A DNA stretch of 64,000 bases from Corinectria fuckeliana. Its lineage: Eukaryota; Ascomycota; Sordariomycetes; Hypocreales; Nectriaceae. The stretch covers positions 248,001 to 312,000 of the forward strand of contig WPDH01000060.1 in the NCBI GenBank assembly GCA_019137255.1, read 5' to 3'. Each line of letters starts with the position of its first letter. The stretch's first letter is position 1. Shown piece by piece: positions 47,186-58,192 of this stretch. Position numbers and translations under genes: made by a program. The notes under the pieces were generated by a model, which saw only the letters and a program-made list of their open reading frames with translations, had not been told where the DNA came from and searched no databases.

Positions 47186-47382
47186 TACTCACCCATGTCA
47201 TTTTCAGTATGACCTGGCCTGCTGCTCTGTCTACTACTAGTAGTAGGTAGGTAGGTACCTAGGTAGATTAGTCGAAAGGCTTTGGTTATTGGTACCCTGC
47301 TGATTTCCATCTGTTGCGCCAACAGACAGCCCCCAGCAAGGCTCTTCGGCAGGCAAGAGAAAGAGAAAGAAAATCCCAGCAG

Positions 47383-47393
47383 GTACGAAGTAC
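47383..47393. promoter_or_regulatory. GTACGAAGTAC motif upstream of prd-4
   Basis: Exact copy, about 290 bases upstream of the prd-4 ATG. Confidence 0.38.
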
Positions 47394-47683
47394 GTGTAGT
47401 CGTCGTCGTGCGTTTTGGGGGCCGTGAAGTGGCTTGACCTCCGCTTTCCCATCGACCTCATGTACATCGCTCTAGCCTCTGTTGGCCGCTAGCTTCCAGG
47501 CTCCCTCCTCCACTCACGTCCTCCACTCTCACTCACGTACAAACCTCCCGGCCCCGGACTCGTTCACGGCACGTACTTCCTCCCCAAGGCAACATTCCCC
47601 CATCAACCACACCCACTTTGGTGTCGTCAACTCCCGTGTTCGACTCCTTGTTGCCTCTCTCCAGCTTCTCAACTCGCTTGGCC

Positions 47684-49992
47684 ATGGCCGATATGGCTCC
47701 GCGGAACGAAAAGAGCCAATTGAAGCGCCCGCGCGTCAGTCTTCCGTCCCTCTCCCATCTCACGCCCCCCCCCCCCCAACGGCGTGTCGATGATGCGCAC
47801 GCTACAAGAGCAACCGTCTTGGCCGGTTTTGCTGACTCCATCTGAATAATACAGGGTTCATTGCCAGAGGGCGAAACAGACACAAAGAAGGCCCGCCGGT
47901 CCGACCCTGAGGCGGCTGACAAAACCCCCATCGTTAACAAGCAGCATCTCCCTTCACCAGTCACACATTTCACAGCCGAGGAGTCCAGCTACAAGGAGCC
48001 AACGACCACTCCTCCCAACCGCCGACAAGACGAGGTTACGCCCAAGAAGACCGAGGAGACCTTCTCCCAGGCCCAGGCCCTGTCATCACCACCCCAAGAC
48101 ACCCAGCCGCTCAGTCAGTTCGTTGACCGGCACCCTGCCATCTCCGAAGACATTGAAGATGAGGCCCGTGAGGGTGTCTGGGGATATCTAGTCCCCCTAG
48201 ACCCCAAGTATGGCGATAAGCCCATAGTGCTGAAGAAGCGGAGCGCCTGCCCCCTGCCCGATACTGTCGCCGATGCGACTAAGACCGAGCCCAAGCACTC
48301 CAAGGGCAAGGCGCCCTTGGTCAAGGAAGAGGAAGCCTACGAGAAGAAGAGAGCCAAGGGAGTCACTTCGGGTGGTTATTTGATCGGGCGACATCCTGAG
48401 TGCGGTCAGTGTTACAAAAGTCGTATCCCAAGAGATGCTGATTACTGACCCCCTCCAAGACATTGTAGTCAACGACGGCATCGTTTCGAACCGACACTGT
48501 CTAATTTTCACCGAGAACAAGGGAACTGATGCTGTGGCTGTTGTGGAGGACCTGTCGAGCAACGGTACATACGTCAACGAGGCCATCGTTGGGCGAAACC
48601 AACGGAGAGAGCTAGAGGAGCAAGATGAGATCGCCGTCCATGGCAAGGCACGCTTTGTCTTCCGGTACCCTCGGAGCCGGCAGACAAGCGGCTTCAAGCA
48701 GCAGTACACGCTACTGGAGAAACTCGGCAAGGGTCACTTTGCCGAAGTCTACCTCTGCGTGGAAAAGTCTACCGGTCAGCGATACGCCGTCAAGATCTTC
48801 ACCAAGCACCCGGGCATGGAGGATCGATCAAAGACGGAGGGTTTGCAGCAGGAGATTGGTGTACTGATGGGTGTCAGCCACGTCAATGTTCTCTGTCTCA
48901 AGGATACGTTTAATGAACGCGATCGAGTCTATCTGGTTCTGGAGCTGGCACCCGAGGGAGAGTTGTTCAATTTCATTGTCACGAAGCAGAAGCTTAGCGA
49001 AGACGAGACGCGGAAGCTGTTTATCCAGTTATTCCAGGGTATCAAGTACCTTGTAAGTCTCCACGCCATCCCCCCTTTCTTTTGGAGGGTTGCGTACGCA
49101 GGAACTGACTGTGCACAGCATGAGCGAAACATTGTTCATCGAGATATCAAGCCGGAGAATATTTTGCTGGTTGACAAGAACCTGCATGTCAAGCTGGCCG
49201 ACTTCGGCCTAGCCAAGATCATTGGAGAGGAGTCTTTCACGACTACTCTCTGCGGAACCCCCAGCTACGTCGCTCCCGAGATCCTTGCCGACTCGAAGCA
49301 ACGCAAGTACACGAAGGCTGTCGATGTCTGGTCCCTTGGTGTCGTGCTCTACATCTGTCTCTGCGGATTTCCTCCCTTCTCCGATGAGCTTTACTCGCGC
49401 GACTTCCCCTTCACCCTCTCCCAGCAGATCAAGAGCGGCCGATTCGACTACCCTTCCCCATACTGGGATTCAGTCGGAGACCCAGCCCGTAAGGTTCCCT
49501 CGTGTCGTCTGTTACCTGGAAGCCTGCTGACCTGGACCAGTTGACCTAATAGACTCGATGCTGATAGTGGACGCCGAGAAGAGATTCACAATTGATCAAT
49601 GCCTAGCGCATCCCTGGCTTAACCAGCCGACACCAAGCGTTAACGACAGCACTGGTGGCCTCGTCGGCGGCATTGCCGGACTCGAGGTCAACCGGCGCGC
49701 CCCGGCTCGTGAGCGGACGCTGCTGTCGTCCCTCAACTCGGTTCAAGTCACGGCAAAGCTAGACGTTGGCAAGGACCAGGAGCCCGTCAAGGTGTTTGCG
49801 AAGAACAAGGGACGTGTGACCAACGTCGCCAAGGAGGCGGGGCCAGCCCATCAGCGGGCTGCTGGGGAGTTTATGGAGTTGGGAGGTAAAGGAGACCAAG
49901 AGCTCTTTACGGACGAGAACGAGAGCATATATCAGACAGCGGATGCTACAAGCAAAGCTATGAAGGCTGAGGGCAAGACAAATGGCCGATGA
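47684..49992 (+). CDS. prd-4: FHA-domain checkpoint kinase, Chk2/Rad53 family
   Basis: Five exons: 47684-47734, 47855-48404, 48460-49052, 49119-49488 and 49541-49992 (671 residues). The N-terminus is disordered with TQ/SQ sites (FSQAQ, DTQPLSQ) that ATM/ATR-type kinases could phosphorylate. The FHA domain spans about 150-270 with GRHPEC, SNRH and LSSNGTYVN. The kinase domain starts at residue 283: glycine loop LGKGHFAEVY, K312 in YAVKIF, HRD-type HRDIKPEN (D407), DFG (D426), APE. The C-terminal tail is basic then acidic. One Chk2 orthologue in Neurospora is PRD-4, which links DNA damage to the circadian clock and to translation stress. Two introns use GTCAGT donors. The fifth exon is placed at 49541, because the later AG at 49552 would lose LDLID of the kinase core. 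Confidence 0.93.
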
Positions 49993-50733
49993 GAGAGAGA
50001 TGAGGTGGACTTATTTGTGTGAGGAAACTCAACCTCGCCATGGCTTTGTTGGGACGGATTTTCGGTTATGTATTATGGGGTTACTGTCTGTTGCATGTCT
50101 CGGTGGAACTGGTTCTATAGATTGCGGATACAGGCCGCACTTCCGGGAAGGATGTGAAAGGGTTGCCGATTTGGACTATTTATGTTACGAGGGCGTTGTC
50201 GGTTCAGATCATCGCGGTGGCTCCCATCTTTCATAGCGGTAGAAGGAGATGGGGCTGGCATTGCAAGGGATCTATCGGTGACAATATTGCCTACCACTTT
50301 CCTACTTACCTATCTAGGTGCCTACCCACCTACCTGAGAGTCACTGCTTGCACTAATTATTTGCTGAGTACTTACTTACCTACCAACATACATGTACCAA
50401 CATACCAACTTAAATGGTTTCCCTCAAAACCACGGCCGCGCTGAAGGAGGCGGCCCGAAGGTTTCTCCGCGTCACCGCCCTCGCTTAGCGCCCACACAAC
50501 GAGAGTGGCAGAAAAATTGGCGGGGTGGCACAATCCAGGCCCCACCAGAGGGCTATTCGGGCGCCGACCCTGCTCGGACGGGACGTTTTCCCTCACATTA
50601 TTCCGCAAGTCGACGTTGCACGCCCCTCCCCGACGCTCTTGAGATTGCCATATCCACGGACCCGACGCCGCCGAATAATCGTGATCGACCGACCGACCGA
50701 CCGACGATTTACCCTTGAGAGGCAAAAGGCATC
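49993..50733. other. intergenic region between prd-4 and eIF3m
   Basis: 740 bases on the same strand, holding the prd-4 3' UTR and the eIF3m promoter. A CCTA-type repeat lies near 50300-50400. No gene seen. Confidence 0.55.
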
Positions 50734-52161
50734 ATGGCCGCCGCCGCCGCCCCCAAGCCTTCTGGCCTGCCCCAGCTGATCTTCGTCGATGGATCCTTCG
50801 AGGACCTGGCCGCCGAGATGGCCGACTACCTCAAGGCTGAGGATGCCAAGCAGCTGTTGAGCGAAGAATCGAAGGCCTCGACCGAAGACGTCCTGGCCAA
50901 GCTGGTCGCCGCCGCCGGAGCCCTCAACACCGTCTCCGAGAAGGAGTACACCGCCGCCACCAACCTCATGATCCACCTGGTCCTGCAGTCTTCCGACCCA
51001 AAGAAGTACCTGCCCACACTATGCAGCACCTTCGCCAAGCCCCTGGCCAACTCGCCCGTCCACGGCACTGGCCTGTCGCTGAACGCCCTGACGACCGTCT
51101 TCAACCTGCTCGGACCTGCCGACCCCGTCCGCGCCCGTGTCTTCATGGAGATCCTCAAGTTCCTGCGGGCGCATGGCATGTACGAGAGCCTGCGACCTTA
51201 CCTCGAGAAGCTTCCCGAGTGGCTGCAGAGCTGGGGCACAGCGGAAGACCTCCAGCGCAAGATCTACGAGGAGGTGGCCGAGGTGGCTCTGGAGGCCGGC
51301 GCGGAAATGTGAGCAATTATTTCCTGGTGGTGTTCTTGGCAGTCTTGGACTGACGAGGATTCAATTTTCTCCAATGCCGGTTACTTCTGGGCTGTGGTTG
51401 AGTCATGATGCTAATCATTCTACAGGCAAGGCTACGAGTACATCCTGAAGGCTCTGCGAACATTTGATGGCGACGAGAAGGACGAAATCACGTCAGAGGA
51501 GGCGGAGCGATTATCCCTCCGCGCCGTGAAGATGGCGATTCTCTCCAGCACCTACTTCCTCTTCCAAGACCTGCGAGCCATTCCCAGCGTGCAGGCCCTC
51601 AGTGACTCTCACCCCGTCTATTCGCAACTTCTCGACATCTTTGCGGAGCAGGACCTCGAGGACTACAACGACTTCACGGAGGAGCACGAGGGCTGGGTTG
51701 AGAAGGAGAAGCTGGACCACGAGAAGCTCCACCGCAAGATGCGCCTCCTTACCTTTGCCAGCCTGGCAGCAGGCACGCCCAGCCGCGAGATTGAGTATGC
51801 CAAGATCACCAAGGCGCTCCAGATTCCCCAGGAGGAGATCGAGATGTGGGCCATCGACGTGATCCGCGCGGGCCTGGTGGAGGGCAAGCTGTCGCAGCAG
51901 CGCAGCATGTTCCTCGTGCACAAGGTCACGTACCGCGTCTTCGGGCAGAAGCAGTACCAGGAGCTCGCGACGCGGGTCGACCACTGGCGGTCGACGCTGC
52001 AGAGCGTCCTGGGGGTCATGCACCAGGAGCAGGCCAACGCCAAGGCGCAGAAGGAGCGCGAGCAACAGGACCTGGAGCGCAAGGTGGCCAACGCCGGGAT
52101 GGGCATGGGCGGGCCGACCGGGCGCCGTCAGCAGCGCGAGCGGACGGACAATGACGACTAA
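50734..52161 (+). CDS. eif3m: translation initiation factor eIF3 subunit M
   Basis: Two exons, 50734-51308 and 51426-52161 (436 residues). The N-terminal helical repeats (SFEDLAAEMADYLKAEDAKQ...) lead into a PCI/winged-helix domain at about 215-375, with LTFASLAAGTPSREIEYAKI and LQIPQEEIEMWAIDVIRAGL. A charged C-terminal helix and an Arg/Gln-rich tail end the protein. PCI proteins scaffold eIF3, the COP9 signalosome and the proteasome lid; the N-terminal block (LPQLIFVDGSFEDLAAE) and length identify the eIF3m branch, which acts in the cytoplasm on the 40S subunit. The single intron (GTGAGC...CTACAG) splits the Met codon before QGYEYILKALRTF. Confidence 0.93.
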
Positions 52162-52939
52162 GTTTTACGAAGACAGGCAAAAAGAAAACGGCAAAGCAAA
52201 GGGGGGGACGGGGTCTGGGAACGGGTACAAATGGATACCGGTCTGTGTTATTAGCATCGTTGGGGCAAAGAGATACCGACGAAAGGAAGGGGATGTGAAC
52301 GGCGTAGGCCGGTTTAGCATCTCATGATTGTTCTATTTTCCCCCAGCATTGAGACGGGAGGGGGGGTGTTGCAAAGGTCACCCCTCTCGGTAGATAAGAA
52401 TCAAAATCTAAAGTGAACCTTGAACTAGTAGCCCGGTATATTGGCATGCCAAGTATTTGCTGTGTATCTCGTAAGGTATGTATTGGGGGTGTCTTGATAA
52501 GGCAAATCTAGGTAGTTGGGATCGCGTCGTTTATGGGGAAGCGATTGAGAGTGGCAGCTGAAGCTCCCGTCTTCCAGCCCCCCACATTAAGGCAGCAGCG
52601 ATGACATTTACCTCATCCCAGCCACCAGCCGCCTCAACAATTCGTCCTCTTCCTCCGCACGCAAATGCATCCTGATCCTGTACCTGAATTCCCCAAACAG
52701 GTTTACTAGTTAAGCCTGTCTACCGATGTAACGGGCTCGTGTAAATACTGTTGTTCGTTGCTTTACTTCCTTGGTTATCTGCTCTGCGGCAGCTCCCGCC
52801 TCCTCCTCACAAACCCTCAATCTCCACATCAACTCTCTCTCCACCTTCTCTGCCAGTCACCTACCTACCTTAGGTAGCTAGCTGCTCGGTGGAAGCTTCG
52901 TTTCGACTAGCCCCAAGTCCAATCGTTTCGTCCGCGGCT
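52162..52939. other. intergenic region between eIF3m and the GRF gene
   Basis: 780 bases with no supported gene. The last 100 bases are pyrimidine-rich, as expected of a fungal promoter or leader. Confidence 0.5.
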
Positions 52940-54173
52940 ATGACTGGCAACAAGCCTCACCGCAGATTCCGCCCTCCACGGCAACAACAACAGCAACCGC
53001 AGCAACAGAACCAGCCCGAGACTCCTCGGCCCCGGAAGAAACGCCCGGACAAAGGCCTCTTCAGTGACGGCCAATGGTGGTGTAAGTGCACACACGCACA
53101 CGCACACATCGTCACCTTCTCTAACAAATTCTTCAGGCAATTGTAGCCCCCGCAAGAAGCTCACCCTCCTCGAGACCAAAAAGGAAGGCCCCAACAAGGG
53201 CAAGTTCTTCTACAAGTGCTTCGACTGCAACCTCTTCCTGTGGTGGGACGCCGCCAGGATCCGGGAGAAGGGCCTCGTCTCGCCCTCCACCGACGCCGCC
53301 GCCGCCGCCGCCACCACCACCACCACTACTGCTGCCGAGCCGCCACGGCCCAAGACGCCGTCCTTGACCCAGGCGCCGTTGACCGCCTACGGCTACCAAG
53401 TCACCCCCGGTGCCGGCAGCGGCCCCGGCCCCGGCCTCTTCAGCGACTCCGACGAGGACCGGGCGCCGGACGACCCCGCCGGTGTTCCCGCGGCCGGCAT
53501 GGACCACACGCCCTGCCCGCCGTCGTCCAAGCGGAAGCGAGACGTCTTCGAAGACGACGACGACTACGAGGGCGGGGACGACGAGTTTAGTGACCTCGGG
53601 TCCGACGAGGAGCGCCAGCTGGCCGAGCTGACCGACCGGAGCGCCGAGAAGCTCCAGGCGCAGCAGCCACGGTACAGCACGCCCATCGACTCCGGCTCCA
53701 CCGAGGTCGTCGCCGGCCTGCCCACCCCCTCCGTCGCCCGCACGCTCTTCCCGGCGCCCGGCTCCGAGAACAAGCGCCAGAAGCAAGTCGCCTTCGAGGA
53801 CGTCGCGCCCACCGCCGAGCCGAGCACCCCGGCCCCGTCTCGTGCAGCGGCAGCGGTGGCGGCACCGCCGCCCCCGAGCAGCCCGCCCAACGACGACTGC
53901 GACGTGACGGACAAGGTCGTGAGTCTCCTCCGCGACCAAGGCGTCGGCTCCGACGTCCTGCGTTCCGTGCAGAGCACCCTGGCCGCGGCCGCGCGTCGCG
54001 CAAGGGGCATCGCGCTGGGACGGGATTCGGCGAGAGCCACCGTCAAGGCGCGGGACGAGAAGATTGCCTCGTTGCAGGAGCGCGTCACGGCGCTGGAGAA
54101 CCGGGAGAGGATGCACCGCAGCCAGGTGACCAGCATCAAGGCGAACCTGATGAAGATGTACGAGGACAATTGA
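52940..54173 (+). CDS. GRF-type zinc finger protein with C-terminal coiled coil
   Basis: Two exons, 52940-53081 and 53137-54173 (392 residues). A Gln/Arg/Pro-rich N-terminus leads to a GRF zinc finger at about 46-84: WWCNCSPRK...NKGKFFYKCFDCNLFLWWD, with ligands C48, C50, C75 and C78 and the name-giving GRF reading GKF. The middle is low-complexity (Ala/Thr, Pro, Asp/Glu-rich), and the last about 90 residues form a helix or coiled coil (RARGIALGRDSARATVKARDEKIASLQERVTALE). GRF fingers occur in APE2, NEIL3, TOP3A and plant/fungal proteins and bind single-stranded nucleic acid. There is no nuclease or topoisomerase domain here, so a DNA- or RNA-binding adaptor is likely. The intron carries a CA/CG repeat and splits the first zinc-ligand Cys. 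Confidence 0.82.
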
Positions 54174-54715
54174 ACGTTGGAGGCACTGCTCGGGCAGATA
54201 AGATACCTAGCTGGGAGCTGCCTTGGACACAGACAATGCAGTAAAGGGGAATTGGAAATAAGGAACAGGAAACAGGGAATGAATGGATGGACATACGACG
54301 GACGACAACGGCTGGACCACGGTAATGATTTTGGAGACGGAGTAATAGCTCTGCGGATACCCCATTTTCGTCTTTTATGGATATAGTAATTGTAACCCGG
54401 TGATTTTCTGGACAGCATTACGTGAGGCTACATTGCATAGCACAGATGTAATTCGATTTTGGAAGAAGCTGTTTTTTCCCCTCTCAACTTCAAAGTCGAC
54501 AAATACATGGTGCTTGAGGCTTCCGTTTTGGCCCCAAGGCTCCCAGTCCCCGCTCCTCCTTTGTCCTTCACCTCTTCACCACGGATATATCACACATCTT
54601 GCCTCAAAGGGCATTCTTGCCTCTTGCGTCGTGCCATAAAGGAGACGCTGCCACGCCTATAATCATACCAAGTCCCAGCAATCTATAAAACTCCACCCGC
54701 CGTTCGGTGCTTCGC
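54174..54715. other. intergenic region between convergent genes
   Basis: 540 bases of 3' UTRs; no gene or repeat seen. Confidence 0.55.
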
Positions 54716-57091
54716 TTAGTATACACGCTTGAAGGGCGGCACCGGCTTGCACTCGTTCTCGTCAAGGGTGGTGGCGATGACCTTTCGGTACGAGAGGTCG
54801 ACGGGTCCATGAGGCTTCTTCTGGAAAGAGAGAGTGTGCTTCATCCAGTTTACATCATCTCGCTCGGGGTAATCCTCGCGGGCATGGGCACCACGCGACT
54901 CCTTTCGGTTGGCGGCAGAGGTGGCGGTTTGCACACTGTGCATCGTGTAAGTGACATGCATGCTCCAACGTTTTGAAACAAATTTCTGAAAGGGAAAGGG
55001 GACTTACGCGCAAGTCAGGAGGTTACGAAGCTCCAGAGTCTCAACAAGATCCGAGTTCCAGATCATGCTGCGGTCCTTCATGCCGACCTGGCTGTACATC
55101 TGGTCGATGTCCTTCATCTTGCGGACACCCTCGTCCAAGCTCTCCTGGGTTCGGAATACGCTGACCTCGGTCTGCATGGCCTTTTGCATGGCCAGGCGAA
55201 TCTCGGCAGTGCTCTTGGGACCGTCGGCAGTTCGGACCGAGTCGAGGACCTCGATGTGGTCGGCGGCGGCATCCGCTGCCGTTGGCTTCAGCTTCTCGCC
55301 AGGGGTGAAGTTGTCGCGGATGGTGTGAGAGACGGCACGACCAAAGACAACTAGATCCAGCAGCGAGTTGGCACCTAGACGGTTGGCGCCGTGGACAGAC
55401 ACGCAAGCAGCCTCGCCGCAAGCGTACAGGCCAGGGACGACTTGGTCCTGGCCGGCCTCGTCGACAGTGAGAACCTCGCCGGTGTATCGGGTAGGGATGC
55501 CGCCCATGTTGTAGTGGACGGTGGGCAGGACGGGAATGGGCTGCTTGCGAACATCGACACCAGCGAAGATGCCGGCAGTCTCGGAGATGCCGGGCAGACG
55601 CTCAGCAAGAACCTCGGCGGGCAAATGGCTCAGCTGCAAGTAGATGTGGTCCTTCTCAGGACCGACACCGCGGCCTTCACGGATCTCCATGGTCATGGAT
55701 CGGGAGACGACATCGCGAGAAGCAAGATCCTTGGCCGTAGGGGCATAACGCTCCATGAATCGCTCACCCTCTGAGTTGAGGAGGTAACCACCCTCGCCGC
55801 GAGCACCCTCGGTAATCAGGCAGCCTGAACCGTAGATACCACTGGGGTGGAACTGGACGAACTCGAGATCCTGGTTGGGGAGGCCGGCACGGGCAACCAT
55901 GGCCATACCGTCACCGGTACAGGTGTGGGCGGAAGTGCAGCTGAAGTAGGCTCGACCGTAACCACCGGTGGCGAGAACGGTGTGGTTGGCCAGGAATCGA
56001 TGCAGGGTGCCGTCCTCCTGGTTGTAGGCGAGGACACCGCGGCACTCGCCGTCCTGCATGATCAGGTCGAGGGCGAAGTACTCAATGAAGTAGTTGGTGT
56101 TGTGGCGGAGAGACTGGCCGTAGAGGGTGTGAAGAAGGGCGTGGCCGGTTCGGTCGGCAGCAGCGCAGCATCGGTAGGCCTGTCCACCCTTGCCAAACTT
56201 TTGCGATTGACCACCAAAGGCTCGCTGGTAGCTAGAAGGGCAAGTTGGTTAGCAAAGCAGGGGACGGGCGATGCTTATTGAGTCCGAGGGCAGGGCCAGA
56301 CACTTACATCTTGCCGTCCTCGGTTCGCGAGAAAGGGCAGCCGTAGTTCTCGAGCTCGACGATGGAAGCGGGAGCCTCGCGGGTCATGTAGTGAATGGCG
56401 TCCTGGTCACCCAGCCAGTCGGAACCCTTGACAGTGTCATACATGTGCCATCGCCAGTCGTCCTCGTGCATGTTGCCGAGAGCGGCGTTGATGCCGCCCT
56501 GGGCAGCAACAGTGTGGCTTCGGGTCGGGAACAGCTTGGAGATGCAGGCAGTGTTGAATCCGGCCTCGGCGAGACCGAAGGCAGCTCGAAGGCCGGAGCC
56601 ACCGGCACCGACGACGAGAGCGTCATACTCGTGGTCCTGGAGGGAGAAGTGTCAATTAATGGCGTTCTCTAGCCGGCCTCGCGTTCGAAGGGGGGAAGAC
56701 AGGGGTCGACATACGATAACGGCGTACTTGGTGCTCACGAAAGGCGAAGCCTCCTTGGCCCGGAGAGGACCGTTGGCAATGACGCGGGCTGTGAACCGGT
56801 AGCGGTTAGTATTGATGGCGATTGCGTCGAGCAGGGCAACGGGGGAGAGCTTACCGGCAGGCCTAGTGGTGGAGAAAGCCCTCGCCGAGAGCCTCGAGGC
56901 TGGGGAGATCTGTTTTGTCGGCGGTCAGCGTTGCACGCCCACGAGTCGTGAAGCCGGTGACGATGCATCGGGGAAGGGCGACCACCGGGCCGGTTCGCGC
57001 ACGACGGAGGGGTGGGAAACCCAGGAAGAGGAGAGCAACGCACCGAAGAGCCAGCGGCGAACCGCCTCAATGCCATGGAAGAAGCCATCAT
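54716..57091 (-). CDS. sdh1: succinate dehydrogenase flavoprotein subunit (SDHA), mitochondrial
   Basis: Six exons: 57044-57091, 56855-56909, 56715-56788, 56308-56636, 55008-56231 and 54716-54935 (649 residues). The presequence is Arg/Ser-rich and ends FSTTRPAARVIA, typical of matrix import. The FAD-binding fold shows VVGAGGSGLRAA; TRSHTVAAQGG has the His that covalently binds FAD. Substrate-site blocks (HPSGIYGSG, GEGGYLLN, CGEAACVSVHGANRLG) are intact, and the C-terminus runs REDYPERDDVNWMKHT to KPVPPFKRVY. It oxidises succinate to fumarate in the TCA cycle as part of complex II on the inner membrane. Three small 5' exons split the presequence. Intron 1 uses a GTGCGT donor. Two ATGs start the frame (57091, 57088), with no practical difference. 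Confidence 0.96.
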
Positions 57092-58192
57092 GAACTCGAT
57101 TGCATCCGCGGTAGAATCGGAGGGGGGGGGGACGATTCGACTTCGGGGAGCAGGACAAGAAGTTGAACTTGGTTGGGTTTGTGGGGGGGGGGGGATGTAG
57201 TTGTGATTTGGCCTGGCCAATGGACGATTTTCTGGCGCTTTTTTGGGCGCATGTCCGCAGGCGATGCGAGGCTCTGACCGGAACGGATTCTCTCGGCTCC
57301 TCGGTTGATCCGGCCAATCACCACGCGCTTATTAGCAGCCCCGAGACCCTTACAGACCCTCCAGGCTTTGTTGTTCCACTGCAGGGGACATTGAATGCCG
57401 GCCGAGGTGCTTCTTTTTTCTCTTCCTTTTTTCTCTTCCCCATCCTCTCCAGACCGGGACGAGCATGATACCTACCTACGTAGTCTAGTCTAGTAGGCCA
57501 ATTTTTCGTAATCATTCGCCTATAGATTACAAGGTTGCCTCCAATTCCGTTGGTTTATTTCCCGGTTCCTCACTTTCGTTACAGGTGCCCCCTTCGCCGG
57601 GTCTTCTCGCCTTGGGAACAATAATCCATGACGGCCAGACTCCCCAGCTCCATCACGTGTCGAACCGGAACGCGCTCTCGTCCATCGGCTCCACTCCCCG
57701 CAAATCGTATCCATCACCTCCGTCCTCGAGCTCCGTTCTGCTTCGTACTCCTCCGTGCTAGGCTTGTTTCATCACCCGAACCCCCGGACACCAAGCCGAG
57801 ATCATAGGGGAAATAACTCCGATCCTACCCCTTGCCTCTCTCTATACACATCGACCGCTGGGACAATGCAATACGTAGTTCATTGTCCGCTCAATTGTTA
57901 TTATTACGGACGAGGCCGAATAAGAGTGGAAGCGTCTAGATAGTTAGGCAGACTAGTTGTCCACGTACCCTACCTCCCACCACATTAACTCGCGACTACA
58001 ACATACATGTGCCGCTATGAACCCATCATTGAAGCCGTTAATCAACGACTGCCCGTATTCTCCGACTGCTGATTCTAGGGTAATAATATTGATGAAAGGT
58101 ATGTAAACTTTGCCCCCCTGCCTCGCCTGTGCAAAATTAGGAGCAACCCGCCGTAACAACACTTCAACCACGAAGTTTCCCATCTCGGCCAC
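57092..58192. other. sdh1 upstream region
   Basis: 1.1 kb with no supported gene. It holds G-runs (about 57121-57129 and 57183-57194) and two CCAAT sites. Its distal part is the 3' UTR of the PX-domain gene. Confidence 0.5.
57217..57318 (+). promoter_or_regulatory. two CCAAT boxes upstream of sdh1
   Basis: CCAAT at 57217-57221 and 57314-57318, about 125 and 225 bases upstream of the sdh1 start and in reverse orientation to it. The HAP/CCAAT-binding complex is known to control respiratory genes in fungi; control here is inferred. Confidence 0.4.

Noticed and set aside
53133..54116. 327-codon open frame antisense to the GRF gene
   Set aside because: Gly/Arg/Val-rich mirror of a GC-biased coding exon; a typical shadow frame.
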